Source: Bacillota bacterium (lineage in GTDB: Bacteria > Bacillota > Bacilli > Paenibacillales > NBRC-103111). Taken from it: a stretch of DNA of 64,000 nucleotides. The notes below the pieces were generated by a model, which ran no database searches, was not told the origin of the DNA, and was given only the letters and a program-made list of their open reading frames with translations. This document shows, in pieces, positions 54,141-62,561 of this stretch. The stretch lies in NCBI GenBank assembly GCA_023386955.1, contig JAEWIS010000018.1, positions 1 through 64,000 of the forward strand, in the 5' to 3' direction. The position numbers were made by a program, and so were the translations under genes. Each line of letters opens with the position of its first letter. Position 1 is the first letter of the stretch.

Positions 54141-54704
54141 TTAGCCGTTGAATTTGGCCATGGTTTGCTCGAAGGTGGCGGTGAAGGTATGGGTCATCGC
54201 CTCACCAACCCGCTCCAGAATCAAAGGAATTTCCTTAACCTCCTCCTTGCGGAAGCCGGCCAGCACATATTGGACGATATCGTAGCCTGCAGGCGGCCGG
54301 GAAATGCCGATGCGGATGCGGTTGAAGGTTTGGGTACCGGTATGGGCGATAATGGACTTGATCCCGTTATGGCCTCCCGCACTTCCCTGATACCGCAGCC
54401 GGATTTGGCCGAAGGGGGTATCCATATCATCATAGAGCAGGACCATATCCGCAAGGCTGGCCTTATAAAAATCCATAAACCCGCTCACGGCTTCCCCTGA
54501 CAGGTTCATGTAGGTTTGCGGCTTGAGCAGCGCTACCTTTTCACCCTGCACCATCCCTTCCGCCACCAATCCCTTGCACTTGGAGACGGATTTCCAGGAT
54601 AATCCCCACTCCGCCGCCATGCGGTCAACGGCCATGAAGCCAATATTATGCCGGGTGCTCTCATACTCCCTGCCCGGATTCCCCAAACCAACAAACCATT
54701 TCAT
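54141..54704 (-). CDS. pth: peptidyl-tRNA hydrolase
   Basis: Frees tRNA from prematurely released peptidyl-tRNA; named spoVC in B. subtilis. N-terminal KWFVGLGNPGREYESTRHNIGFMAVD carries the catalytic His (about 20). Further motifs are LLKPQTYMNLSGEAV, DDMDTPFGQIRLR and GSAGGHNGIKSI. The 187-residue length is typical. AGAGGAG lies 9 nt before the ATG. Order ctc-pth-fin-mfd as in B. subtilis. Confidence 0.97.
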   Translation of the reverse strand: MKWFVGLGNPGREYESTRHNIGFMAVDRMAAEWGLSWKSVSKCKGLVAEGMVQGEKVALLKPQTYMNLSGEAVSGFMDFYKASLADMVLLYDDMDTPFGQIRLRYQGSAGGHNGIKSIIAHTGTQTFNRIRIGISRPPAGYDIVQYVLAGFRKEEVKEIPLILERVGEAMTHTFTATFEQTMAKFNG

Positions 54705-54733
54705 TCTGTATCGCTCCTCTCGTACATCCTTCG

Positions 54734-54742
54734 ATTATAGCA
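54734..54742 (-). promoter_or_regulatory. extended -10 promoter of pth
   Basis: Minus strand TGCTATAAT gives an extended -10 (TGnTATAAT); the -35 region is AT-rich without a consensus hexamer. It lies about 35 nt before the pth ATG. Confidence 0.5.
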
Positions 54743-54853
54743 AATCCGCACGAAAAAAATAATTTCGGTAAGCCGCAAACTATATTCCCTTTGGCTTTGT
54801 CTTTCCTGTGGGCCCTACTTTGTCAACATACTCCTCCGAAGGAGCATCCGCCT

Positions 54854-55054
54854 ATGTACCTCTTCGGTCAGATTCTGACCCAGGATATTCACTTTCTTCA
54901 CCATATGGAGCATGAAATCCCCGTGCAAGTTTATCTGGGGGCCCAACATGCGGACATTGGTTTTGTAAGCGGTATCTCGCCGCACTTTATCCGGATCGGT
55001 CCGGTATATTACACCCGAGGCGTCTACCGTTTTGTTTCCAGACCGGGCTACTAG
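54854..55054 (+). CDS. hypothetical small protein, 66 residues
   Basis: Not recognised. It runs on the plus strand between the divergent-facing pth and convergent rplY. The ATG has AAGGAG 9 nt upstream, a strong site. The product starts MYLFGQILTQDIHFLHHMEHE, is beta-rich in appearance, has no membrane segment or cysteine motif, and ends YRFVSRPGY. It shares the downstream terminator with rplY. The frame upstream of the ATG (54791) is not supported. No clear promoter was found. Likely genuine, function unknown. Confidence 0.7.
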   Translation: MYLFGQILTQDIHFLHHMEHEIPVQVYLGAQHADIGFVSGISPHFIRIGPVYYTRGVYRFVSRPGY

Positions 55055-55086
55055 CAGCCAACAGACGGAGAAGCTCGGCCTAACAC

Positions 55087-55118
55087 AAAAGAGCGGACGC
55101 GTACTGCGCCCGCTCCAT
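55087..55118. terminator. shared terminator of rplY and the small plus-strand gene
   Basis: GAGCGG / CCGCTC stem with an inner CGC/GCG pairing. CTTTTG follows on the minus strand (rplY end), CATTTTG on the plus strand. Confidence 0.8.
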
Positions 55119-55141
55119 TTTGCTTATGAGAGAACCTGGTG

Positions 55142-55774
55142 TTAGGTAACCGGCTCCGCATTTTTGGCAGCTTTGGCAGGAGCCGCATCCTTGGCGGTTG
55201 GCTCTGCCGGAGTCTCCTCCACTTCCTTCTGCGGCGCCAGAATCGTCACCACCACTTCATCCTTATGGGTTTTGAGCTCCACACCTGCCGGCATCTGCAA
55301 TTCTCCGGCGGTAATGGTATCTCCCATATCCAGACGGGTCACATCCACCACAATGGAGGCGGGGATTGCGGCCGGAAGACAGCGCACCTCCACTTGGTGA
55401 AGCTGAATCTGTAGCATGCCGCCTTCCTCTTCACCCTTGGAGTCGCCAACGAAGTCCAGGGAAACCTCGGTGCGGACCAGCTCATTCATATTGATCTGGT
55501 GAAAATCAATATGTAGCAGATTGCTGTTCAACGGGTCCCGCTGCACATCCTGGATCATCACCGTCTGTTTGCCTGAAGAGCCCAGCTCCAGCTCGATAAT
55601 CCCGTTGGCATGGGATCGCAAAAGCGAAGACAGTTCCCGGTTATCTACTGTAACCAGGACGGAGCCGATTGTCTTGCCGTATACCACACCCGGCACACTG
55701 CCGGAGGAGCGGAGATGCTTTACTCCGGATTTAGTTAGATTGCCTCTGGTTTGAGCCTGCAATGATATCGCCAT
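55142..55774 (-). CDS. rplY: ribosomal protein bL25, Ctc general-stress form
   Basis: Binds 5S rRNA in the 50S subunit. 210 residues, the long Ctc/TL5 type: an L25 N-domain (about 5-92, LTKSGVKHLRSSGSVPGVVYGK, VQRDPLNSNLLHIDFHQIN) plus a beta C-domain (about 97-185, GDTITAGELQMPAGVEL). The tail is acidic and Ala/Pro-rich. The ribosome binding site AAGGGAGG is about 14 nt from the ATG, a long spacing. After prs as in the B. subtilis glmU-prs-ctc group. Confidence 0.95.
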   Translation of the reverse strand: MAISLQAQTRGNLTKSGVKHLRSSGSVPGVVYGKTIGSVLVTVDNRELSSLLRSHANGIIELELGSSGKQTVMIQDVQRDPLNSNLLHIDFHQINMNELVRTEVSLDFVGDSKGEEEGGMLQIQLHQVEVRCLPAAIPASIVVDVTRLDMGDTITAGELQMPAGVELKTHKDEVVVTILAPQKEVEETPAEPTAKDAAPAKAAKNAEPVT

Positions 55775-55894
55775 AATTGTTGGTAGAGCCTCCCTTAAAC
55801 GGATTTCAGGTTAAGCCGCTTTTTTCCTGTGCGTCTTTCACTAGATTGCCCGTTTTGGAAGGATTCCAACCCTTGATGGACCAGATGCGTTAAA

Positions 55895-56845
55895 TTATTC
55901 CTCAAACAGCTTGCTGATAGGCAACTGCTCGTGAATCCGGATAATCGCCTCGCCGATGGTCGGCGCCACGGACAGCACCCGGATCTTCTCCGAAGGATTG
56001 GTGTGATGCAGCGGGATGGTGTTGGTCACCACCAATTCCTTCAACGGGGAATTGGCAATACGCTCCATGGCCGGTCCTGACAATACCGGGTGGGTGGAGC
56101 AGGCATATACGTCCGTCGCGCCGTATTCCATCAAGGCGTTGGCGGCCAAAACCATGGTGCCGGCGGTATCGATGATATCGTCCACCAGGATGGCGGTACG
56201 GCCCTTGATGTCGCCGATGATATTCATCACTTCGGAGACATTCGGCTCCGGACGGCGTTTGTCGATAATGGCCAGAGGCGCAGACAAATAATCCGCCAAT
56301 CTGCGGGCGCGCACAACGCCGCCATGGTCGGGGGAAACAACGGTAATATTGGGGAGAGCCTTGTTGCGGAAATACTTGCCGAGGATCGGGTTGCCCAATA
56401 GATGATCCACAGGAATATCGAAGAAGCCCTGAATTTGTGTCGCATGCAGATCCATGCTGATTACCCGGTCCGCACCGGCGGTTTCGATCATCTTCGCCAC
56501 CAGCTTGGCGGTGATGGGGTCGCGGGAACGGGCTTTCCGGTCCTGCCGCGCGTAGCCGTAGTACGGAATCACCACGTTGATGCTGTTGGCGGAGGCGCGG
56601 CGCAAGGCGTCCACCATAACCAGCAGCTCCATCAGGTTATCATTGACGGGCAGACAGGTGGACTGGATAACAAATACATCGCAGCCCCGCACACTTTCAT
56701 TCAGCTTGATGCGCACTTCACCATCAGCGAATTGCAGCGCTTCAGAATCGCCCAAGGATACCCCGATGTAGGAGGCAATTTCCTCCGCCAGCTTGGGATT
56801 GGAGTTACAGGTAAAAATCTTCAACTTCGGATCTAAGTATGACAC
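55895..56845 (-). CDS. prs: ribose-phosphate pyrophosphokinase
   Basis: Makes PRPP, the substrate used by Hpt, NadC and nucleotide synthesis. 316 residues with two phosphoribosyltransferase-type folds: [33 protein letters not shown], the pyrophosphate loop [17 protein letters not shown], and the PRPP motif [14 protein letters not shown] (about 215-230). GTG start with AGGAGG 8 nt upstream. The leader between glmU and prs is unusually long and full of repeats. Confidence 0.97.
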   Translation of the reverse strand: MSYLDPKLKIFTCNSNPKLAEEIASYIGVSLGDSEALQFADGEVRIKLNESVRGCDVFVIQSTCLPVNDNLMELLVMVDALRRASANSINVVIPYYGYARQDRKARSRDPITAKLVAKMIETAGADRVISMDLHATQIQGFFDIPVDHLLGNPILGKYFRNKALPNITVVSPDHGGVVRARRLADYLSAPLAIIDKRRPEPNVSEVMNIIGDIKGRTAILVDDIIDTAGTMVLAANALMEYGATDVYACSTHPVLSGPAMERIANSPLKELVVTNTIPLHHTNPSEKIRVLSVAPTIGEAIIRIHEQLPISKLFEE

Positions 56846-56861
56846 AAACAGTTCCTCCTAA

Positions 56862-57023
56862 GAGTTTTTGCTGGGGCAAAAACTGGCATCGTAAGCTTTA
56901 GCTGGGCTTCCCTTTAGGGAAGCCGGCTTCGTAAGCGTAATCTTGAGTTTTTGCTGGGGCAAAAACTGGCATCGTAAGCTTTAGCTGGGCTTCCCTTTAG
57001 GGAAGCCGGCTTCCTAAGCGTAA
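56862..57023. repeat. 83-bp tandem repeat of two hairpins, two copies
   Basis: Copy 1 is 56862-56944 and copy 2 starts at 56945; over the shared length I see a single difference (CTTCGTAAGCG versus CTTCCTAAGCG). Each copy holds GTTTTTGC-TGGG-GCAAAAAC and GGCTTCCC-TTTA-GGGAAGCC hairpins joined by GGCATCGTAAGC. The element lies just upstream of the prs ribosome binding site. A related hairpin plus the same tail is at 14103-14140. Confidence 0.9.
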
Positions 57024-57067
57024 CTACCACTACAACAGGACCAAACCGATGTTCCCAAAAAAGAACG

Positions 57068-57250
57068 AACTGCAAAAGTGCAGGTAATCGAAGCAGATTG
57101 TCTGACCAGCCGGGGTTCAACTGCAAAAGTGCAGTTATTCTCCCCACAACCTGCCGTTTCCGGGAAAATAGCCCCCATTAACTGCATTTTTGCAGTTACA
57201 GCCCATAAAAAGAACTCCTTTGGGACAAATTAACTGCACATTTGCATTAT
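57068..57250. repeat. four spaced CTGCA-N4-TGCAG palindromes
   Basis: 14-nt palindromes begin at 57070, 57121, 57182 and 57234: CTGCAAAAGTGCAG twice, CTGCATTTTTGCAG, and the imperfect CTGCACATTTGCAT. Several extend to AACTGCA-N4-TGCAGTTA. Spacings are 51, 61 and 52 bp. They lie between glmU and prs; the last overlaps a TATAAT-like hexamer on the minus strand. They could be operators, mobile palindromic repeats or RNA hairpins. Confidence 0.8.
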
Positions 57251-57392
57251 AGCCTCTCCGATTCCGGCAAGGCCACAGGATAATATTGCTACTGAGCTAT
57301 TATAATGGGAATACATCCTGTATTTGATCCAAATTCCAACTCATTCTGCTCCCTATAATACTCATCCGATGCGGCGCACGACCGGCAAAGGC
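57251..57392 (-). other. AT-rich segment after glmU with candidate prs promoter
   Basis: Several minus-strand -10-like hexamers occur, the best TATAAT at 57299-57304, but no good -35 is at 16-18 nt. A prs promoter probably lies here. No gene and no clear glmU terminator seen. Confidence 0.3.
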
Positions 57393-58784
57393 CTACTTCT
57401 TTTCCTTCTTGGCCTTGAACTTGTTGCGCAGCTTTTCGGCATAACCTTCCTTATTCACCTGGCGCACCCGGGCGATAGCCAGATCATTGTCGGGCACCTC
57501 ATGGGTAATGGTGGAGCCCGCAACCACAAACGCACCGTCCCCAACCCGCACCGGCGCAATCAAATTCACATTGCTGCCAATAAAGGCATTGCTGCCGATT
57601 TCCGTACGGGATTTGTTGAAGCCGTCGTAGTTGGCTGTAATGACACCACACCCGATATTGGTATGGCTGCCCACAGTGGCATCGCCGACATAGCTCAGAT
57701 GAGGCACCTTGCTGCCTTCCCCGATAACGGCGTTCTTAATTTCTACAAAGTCCCCAACCTTCACACCATCCGCCAGATCCGCACCCGGACGCAGATACGC
57801 AAAGGGTCCGATATTCACATCATTGCCTGTTTTGGCTTCCAGCAGTACGGATTGTTTGATGTGCACACCGTTGCCCACCACGGAATCGGTCATTTCCACA
57901 TTGGGCCCGATGACGCAGTCCTCACCGATGACGGTTTTGCCCTTCAGCACACAGCCGGGGAGCAGCACCGTATCCGCACCGATAGACACACCCTTCTCCA
58001 CATACGTATGGGACTGGTCCGTAACCGTCACACCGTCGAGCATCAGACGGCGGACAAGGCGCTCCCGCATCAGCCGCTCCGCTTCCGACAACGCCACCCG
58101 GTCATTTACTCCGATGGCTTCAGCCGGATCCGTTGTCTGCCAAGCCGCTACCTTATGTCCGTCCTCCTGCAGAATCCGGATCACATCCGTGAGATAATAC
58201 TCATTTTGCGCATTGTTGTTGGTCACCCTGCCCAATGCCGCAAACAGCTTCTGGTTGTCGAAGCAGTACGTGCCGGTGTTGATCTCCTTCACCAAAGCCT
58301 GCTCCGGCGTACAATCCTTCTGCTCCACGATGCCCATAACCTGGCCGTCACCGCTGCGGACCACCCGGCCGTATCCGGTGGGGTCTGACAGCTCCGCAGT
58401 CAGCACAGTGGCCGCAGCTCCGGACTGCCCATGCACCTCAATCATCTTGCGCAGGGTTTCCTCCATCACCAGCGGAGTATCACCGCAGACAACAACCGTG
58501 ATGCCTTCCTCTTTCTCCAGCAAAGGAGCTGCCTGGAGCACAGCGTGACCGGTTCCCAGCTGCTCTTCCTGCATCACAAACTCCGCCCGGCTGCCCAAAT
58601 AGGACTTGACCGTTTCGCTGCCATGGCCAACCACAACCACATTGCGGGAAGCGCCGAGCCCTTCAACGGCATCCAGAACATGGCCGACCATCGGCTGGCC
58701 GCAAACAGGGTGAAGCACCTTGTACAGCTTCGACTTCATCCGTTTGCCCTTACCCGCTGCCAGGACAATACTGAGTATGTTCAA
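57393..58784 (-). CDS. glmU: bifunctional N-acetylglucosamine-1-phosphate uridyltransferase / glucosamine-1-phosphate acetyltransferase
   Basis: Makes UDP-GlcNAc for peptidoglycan and wall polymers. The N-terminal Rossmann uridyltransferase has LAAGKGKRMKSKLYKVLHPV (near residue 8) and GDTPL. The C-terminal left-handed beta-helix (about 250-450) has hexapeptide repeats and KSRTEIGSNAFIGSNV. I start at TTG 58784: GGAG lies 9 nt before it and the product MNILSIVLAAG matches the family start; upstream ATGs overlap that site. 463 residues. First of the glmU-prs-ctc group. Confidence 0.95.
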   Translation of the reverse strand: MNILSIVLAAGKGKRMKSKLYKVLHPVCGQPMVGHVLDAVEGLGASRNVVVVGHGSETVKSYLGSRAEFVMQEEQLGTGHAVLQAAPLLEKEEGITVVVCGDTPLVMEETLRKMIEVHGQSGAAATVLTAELSDPTGYGRVVRSGDGQVMGIVEQKDCTPEQALVKEINTGTYCFDNQKLFAALGRVTNNNAQNEYYLTDVIRILQEDGHKVAAWQTTDPAEAIGVNDRVALSEAERLMRERLVRRLMLDGVTVTDQSHTYVEKGVSIGADTVLLPGCVLKGKTVIGEDCVIGPNVEMTDSVVGNGVHIKQSVLLEAKTGNDVNIGPFAYLRPGADLADGVKVGDFVEIKNAVIGEGSKVPHLSYVGDATVGSHTNIGCGVITANYDGFNKSRTEIGSNAFIGSNVNLIAPVRVGDGAFVVAGSTITHEVPDNDLAIARVRQVNKEGYAEKLRNKFKAKKEKK

Positions 58785-58809
58785 ATTTATCATCTCCATC
58801 ATAAATTCC

Positions 58810-58837
58810 AATATGAATATATCCTACTTTCCGGCAA
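58810..58837 (-). promoter_or_regulatory. candidate glmU promoter
   Basis: Minus strand: -35 TTGCCG (58832-58837), 16-nt spacer, -10 CATATT (58810-58815), close before the TTG start. Weak matches, overlapping the end of the spoVG terminator. Confidence 0.3.
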
Positions 58838-58863
58838 AAGAAAAGAGAGCCCCGGAGGCTCCC
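58835..58863 (-). terminator. terminator of spoVG
   Basis: Minus strand: GGGAGCC / GGCTCTC stem (one G-U) with a short loop, followed by TTTTCTTTTG, 19 nt after the spoVG stop. Confidence 0.8.
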
Positions 58864-58881
58864 ACGGAAAATGCGGTTATT

Positions 58882-59672
<791 letters not shown>

Positions 59673-59734
59673 AACAATGCTTGTCTCCTTCCGGCGGCCA
59701 GCCGGCAAGGCGGATTCATCACCCACGATGCCGT

Positions 59735-60562
59735 TTACTGATCCGATTCAAAATAATTGCCCAAGACCACCTTCACCTGCTTGCTGCGCGAATCCACATG
59801 GGTCAGACGGGCAAGGGAGATATAATCCTCCACCAAATGCTCTTCCACCTCATCGGAATCCACGAACACGCCAACACCCTTCACTGTCGCCCGGAACTCC
59901 GACAACAGATCCATCATACCGTGAATGGTGCCGCCTGCACGCATGAAGTCGTCGATAATCAATACCTTGGCTTCTTCCTTCAACGCCCGTCTAGAGAGAG
60001 ACATGGTCTGGATCCGCTTGTTGGAGCCCGACACGTAGTTAATGCTTACGGCGGAGCCTTCCGTCACCTTGTTGTCCCGGCGCACAATCACCACCGGCAG
60101 GTTCAGGAACGTAGCCGTGGCATAAGCAAGCGGAATTCCCTTGGTTTCCACCGTCATAACCACATCGATATCCCGTCCGGCAAAAGCGGTTGCAAACATC
60201 TTGCCGATTTCATTCAGAATCATCGGACGGCCCAACAGATCGGACATATACATATATCCGCCCGGCAGAACCCGCTCCGGCTGCTCCAGCTGTCTGCATA
60301 TATCCACCATGAAGATCTCCGACTGGGCCTTGGAGACCTTCGGAATAAACTTCACACCGCCGGCGGCTCCAGCCAATGTAAGGAGATCTCCCAGCCCTTC
60401 TGATTCACACACTTCCTTGATGATGGCCAAATCCTCGCTGATGGACGACTTGGCTGAATTGTATCGCTCAGCAAAGGTTGTCAGCGGAATCAACGTATGG
60501 GGGCGAAACAGCAAGTATTGTGTCATTTCTACCAATCTTGCGCTTCGCTTTAATTTTTTCAT
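59735..60562 (-). CDS. purR: purine operon repressor PurR
   Basis: PRPP-responsive repressor of purine genes. 275 residues: an N-terminal winged-helix (about 1-74, [21 protein letters not shown]) and a phosphoribosyltransferase-like effector domain with the PRPP motif [21 protein letters not shown] (about 200-220). A PurBox pair over its own promoter indicates autoregulation. Between ispE and yabJ as in B. subtilis. Confidence 0.96.
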   Translation of the reverse strand: MKKLKRSARLVEMTQYLLFRPHTLIPLTTFAERYNSAKSSISEDLAIIKEVCESEGLGDLLTLAGAAGGVKFIPKVSKAQSEIFMVDICRQLEQPERVLPGGYMYMSDLLGRPMILNEIGKMFATAFAGRDIDVVMTVETKGIPLAYATATFLNLPVVIVRRDNKVTEGSAVSINYVSGSNKRIQTMSLSRRALKEEAKVLIIDDFMRAGGTIHGMMDLLSEFRATVKGVGVFVDSDEVEEHLVEDYISLARLTHVDSRSKQVKVVLGNYFESDQ

Positions 60563-60597
60563 GCATGCACCCCCGATTGCGGATCATATCCACACTC

Positions 60598-60641
60598 AAA
60601 TCCGAATATTATAATGAGAATATATCATTTATGTCCGTATT
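60598..60641 (-). promoter_or_regulatory. purR promoter with an inverted PurBox pair
   Basis: Plus-strand AAATCCGAATATTA (60598-60611) and the inverted TTTATGTCCGTATT (60628-60641) are 16 nt apart, the 16-17 nt arrangement known for PurR. On the minus strand -10 TATAAT (60608-60613) and -35 CGGACA (60632-60637, 18-nt spacer) lie inside the two boxes. Confidence 0.72.
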
Positions 60642-60701
60642 TATTCAAGTTCCCAATGAAATTGTTTCTTACATGCAGCTAACATCCTTCTGCATTTCGG
60701 A

Positions 60702-61574
60702 TTAGGGGGCGGCATGCTCCCCGGTCAGCATCCTCACCGCATAGACTTCCTTGCAGAAGCCGCGAAGCCCGTTGTAGATCCGCTGTGCCTTTTTTTCCTT
60801 GGAGCAAAGGGCAAAAACCGTAGGACCGCTCCCGGACATCAGCACTCCATCCGCACCCAGGCGCTCCATGCAGTTCTTCAGCTGCCGGACCTCCGGATAC
60901 AAGGATAATGTAACCTCTTCCAAAACATTGCCCAACCCGGCGCACAGGCTGTGGTAATCCTTGCTCCGGATGGCCTCCGCCACAGCAGCCGTGTCCGGAT
61001 GCTTCGCAATCCGGGAAGAGTTCAGCTTGCCGTACACATCTGCGGTAGACACATTGATGGGGGGCTTGGCCAGCACCACCCAGCATTGGGGCGGGGAATC
61101 GATAAACTCCAGCTTTTCGCCGCGGCCGCGGGCAATGGCGGTGCCGCCGGTTACACAGAACGGCACATCTGACCCCAGCTCGGCTCCCAACGTACGAAGC
61201 TCCCCATCGGTGATGCCCAGCCGCCACAGGCGGTTCAGCCCCCGAAGCGTAGCTGCTGCATCGCTGCTTCCTCCGGCAAGGCCGGCTGCCACCGGGATTT
61301 TTTTATCCAAATGAATATAGACCCCTTGTTTCACATCATAACGGTCCTTAATCAATCTGGCCGCTTGAAAAGCCAGATTCTTCTCATCCAGCGGAATATA
61401 CCCCGCCTGGCTGGAGATAATGATGGCATCCCGGTCCAGCTCTTTCATTTCGATCCGGTCCGCCAGGTCCACCATGGTCATAATCATTTCTACTTCATGA
61501 TAACCGTCCGGCCGCTTATGCAGCACGTCCAGGGTAAGATTGATTTTGGCTGAAGCTTTTTCCATCACTCGCAC
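60702..61574 (-). CDS. ispE: 4-diphosphocytidyl-2-C-methyl-D-erythritol kinase
   Basis: GHMP kinase of the methylerythritol phosphate isoprenoid pathway. N-terminal [29 protein letters not shown] loop [20 protein letters not shown] (about 93-112) and the C-terminal [16 protein letters not shown] start at GTG 61574 ([12 protein letters not shown]) because AGGTG is 7 nt upstream and this matches the B. subtilis start; ATG 61565 is the alternative. 290 residues. Confidence 0.95.
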   Translation of the reverse strand: MRVMEKASAKINLTLDVLHKRPDGYHEVEMIMTMVDLADRIEMKELDRDAIIISSQAGYIPLDEKNLAFQAARLIKDRYDVKQGVYIHLDKKIPVAAGLAGGSSDAAATLRGLNRLWRLGITDGELRTLGAELGSDVPFCVTGGTAIARGRGEKLEFIDSPPQCWVVLAKPPINVSTADVYGKLNSSRIAKHPDTAAVAEAIRSKDYHSLCAGLGNVLEEVTLSLYPEVRQLKNCMERLGADGVLMSGSGPTVFALCSKEKKAQRIYNGLRGFCKEVYAVRMLTGEHAAP

Positions 61575-61671
61575 AAGGCTGCACCTACTTTCAATAACGG
61601 CCTGATCCAACTTTACATATTATAGCAAACCCCGTTGGGAAAAGCATCTGGCGTTCATCGGGCGGGTTTCA

Positions 61672-61703
61672 AATAAAGCCGAGGCGTATAAAACGCCCCG
61701 GCT
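61672..61703 (-). terminator. terminator of sspF
   Basis: Minus strand: AAGCCGGGGCGT / ACGCCTCGGCTT stem (one mismatch) with TTTAT loop, followed by TATTTG. Confidence 0.82.
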
Positions 61704-61730
61704 TGTATGGCTGCTCTATTCGGTTCGCGA

Positions 61731-61931
61731 TTATCTTCCCGGTGGCTGGCCCTGTCCTTGTGCCTTGGCTGCCTGCTCGGCCATCTGGATGGCCCGCTTC
61801 ACCATATTTCCCGCATCCTTGGTGGTGATGCCGCCCCAGCCTTCCCGCTGGACAGTATTGTAAAAGCCCAAATCCTTCGCCAACTCGTACTTCAGCTGCT
61901 CCGACATAACCCCGCGGCGCCTTCTGCCCAT
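61731..61931 (-). CDS. sspF: alpha/beta-type small acid-soluble spore protein SspF
   Basis: Spore protein of the family that coats and protects forespore DNA. 66 residues with [28 protein letters not shown] and the conserved [29 protein letters not shown] precedes the ATG. Expected sigma-G control; a CATCCTA -10-like sequence is upstream but with no fitting -35. Between veg and ispE as in B. subtilis. Confidence 0.96.
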   Translation of the reverse strand: MGRRRRGVMSEQLKYELAKDLGFYNTVQREGWGGITTKDAGNMVKRAIQMAEQAAKAQGQGQPPGR

Positions 61932-62020
61932 TTCACAATCCCTCCTTGGGTTTCATTCGTCTTTACCGGTAGGATGCGCAGACAGAGCCGGTTTTAGCCG
62001 CAGGTATTTGATGTTTATGA

Positions 62021-62056
62021 AACAAAAAAAGAAACTCCGGCAAAAATCACCGGAGG
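62021..62056 (-). terminator. terminator of veg
   Basis: Minus strand: CTCCGG / CCGGAG stem with TGATTTTTG loop, followed by TTTCTTTTTTT, 20 nt after the veg stop. Confidence 0.85.
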
Positions 62057-62076
62057 CTTGCGGCGGTCTCGCAGGG

Positions 62077-62352
62077 TTACCCCTGAATGTATGTAACCCG
62101 CATCTGGCCATCCTCATTGCAGACAGTCACTTCCACTGTCTCTGTCAGAATGTCCGCGTAGCTGTAGGAAACTCGTTTGAAGCTTTGCTGGTCCTGGTCC
62201 AGCTTGACAATAAATACAGAAGGGTAGGTTTCTTCAAGCACACCTGAACGTTCAATGGTTTTCCTCCGGCCGCCGTTGGCGCGGAGAGTAATCTTCTGTC
62301 CCACATGTGTTTCCATGGTACGTTTGATCTCCAAAAGCGCATTTTTAGCCAT
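62077..62352 (-). CDS. veg: Veg protein
   Basis: 91 residues, highly conserved in Bacillota; in B. subtilis Veg stimulates biofilm matrix genes through the SinR pathway and is strongly expressed. Recognised by [44 protein letters not shown] and [23 protein letters not shown] lies before the ATG. Two near-ideal sigma-A promoters upstream predict very strong expression. Confidence 0.95.
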   Translation of the reverse strand: MAKNALLEIKRTMETHVGQKITLRANGGRRKTIERSGVLEETYPSVFIVKLDQDQQSFKRVSYSYADILTETVEVTVCNEDGQMRVTYIQG

Positions 62353-62378
62353 GGACTACTACCACCTCTTTCTACCCC

Positions 62379-62407
62379 ATTATACCTCAGATTGTCCATC
62401 TTGTCAA
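62379..62407 (-). promoter_or_regulatory. veg promoter P1, perfect sigma-A consensus
   Basis: Minus strand TTGACA (62402-62407), 17-nt spacer, TATAAT (62379-62384): no mismatch in either hexamer. About 27 nt before the veg ATG. Confidence 0.9.
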
Positions 62408-62419
62408 ATGAAGCCAAAT

Positions 62420-62449
62420 ATTATACCAGTGAAGAAAACCAGTTGTCAA
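62420..62449 (-). promoter_or_regulatory. veg promoter P2, perfect hexamers
   Basis: Minus strand TTGACA (62444-62449), 18-nt spacer, TATAAT (62420-62425). It lies 41 nt upstream of P1 in the same direction. Confidence 0.85.
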
Positions 62450-62516
62450 TGGTAATCCCCATAACCCGTTTTTAATATGTCCTGAACCCGTTTCCTTTAT
62501 CCGTCTTTTCCAAAAA

Positions 62517-62552
62517 AAGAAAAACCGCCCTCCTGGTGACCAGGCGGACGGC
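62517..62552 (-). terminator. terminator of yabG
   Basis: Minus strand: CCGTCCGCCTGG / CCAGGAGGGCGG stem (mismatches) with short loop, then TTTTTC, 10 nt after the yabG stop. Confidence 0.8.
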
Positions 62553-62561
62553 ATCGGACGT

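Noticed and set aside
61940..62020. Sigma-G promoter for sspF
   Set aside because: CATCCTA fits a -10, but no -35 was found 17-18 nt upstream.
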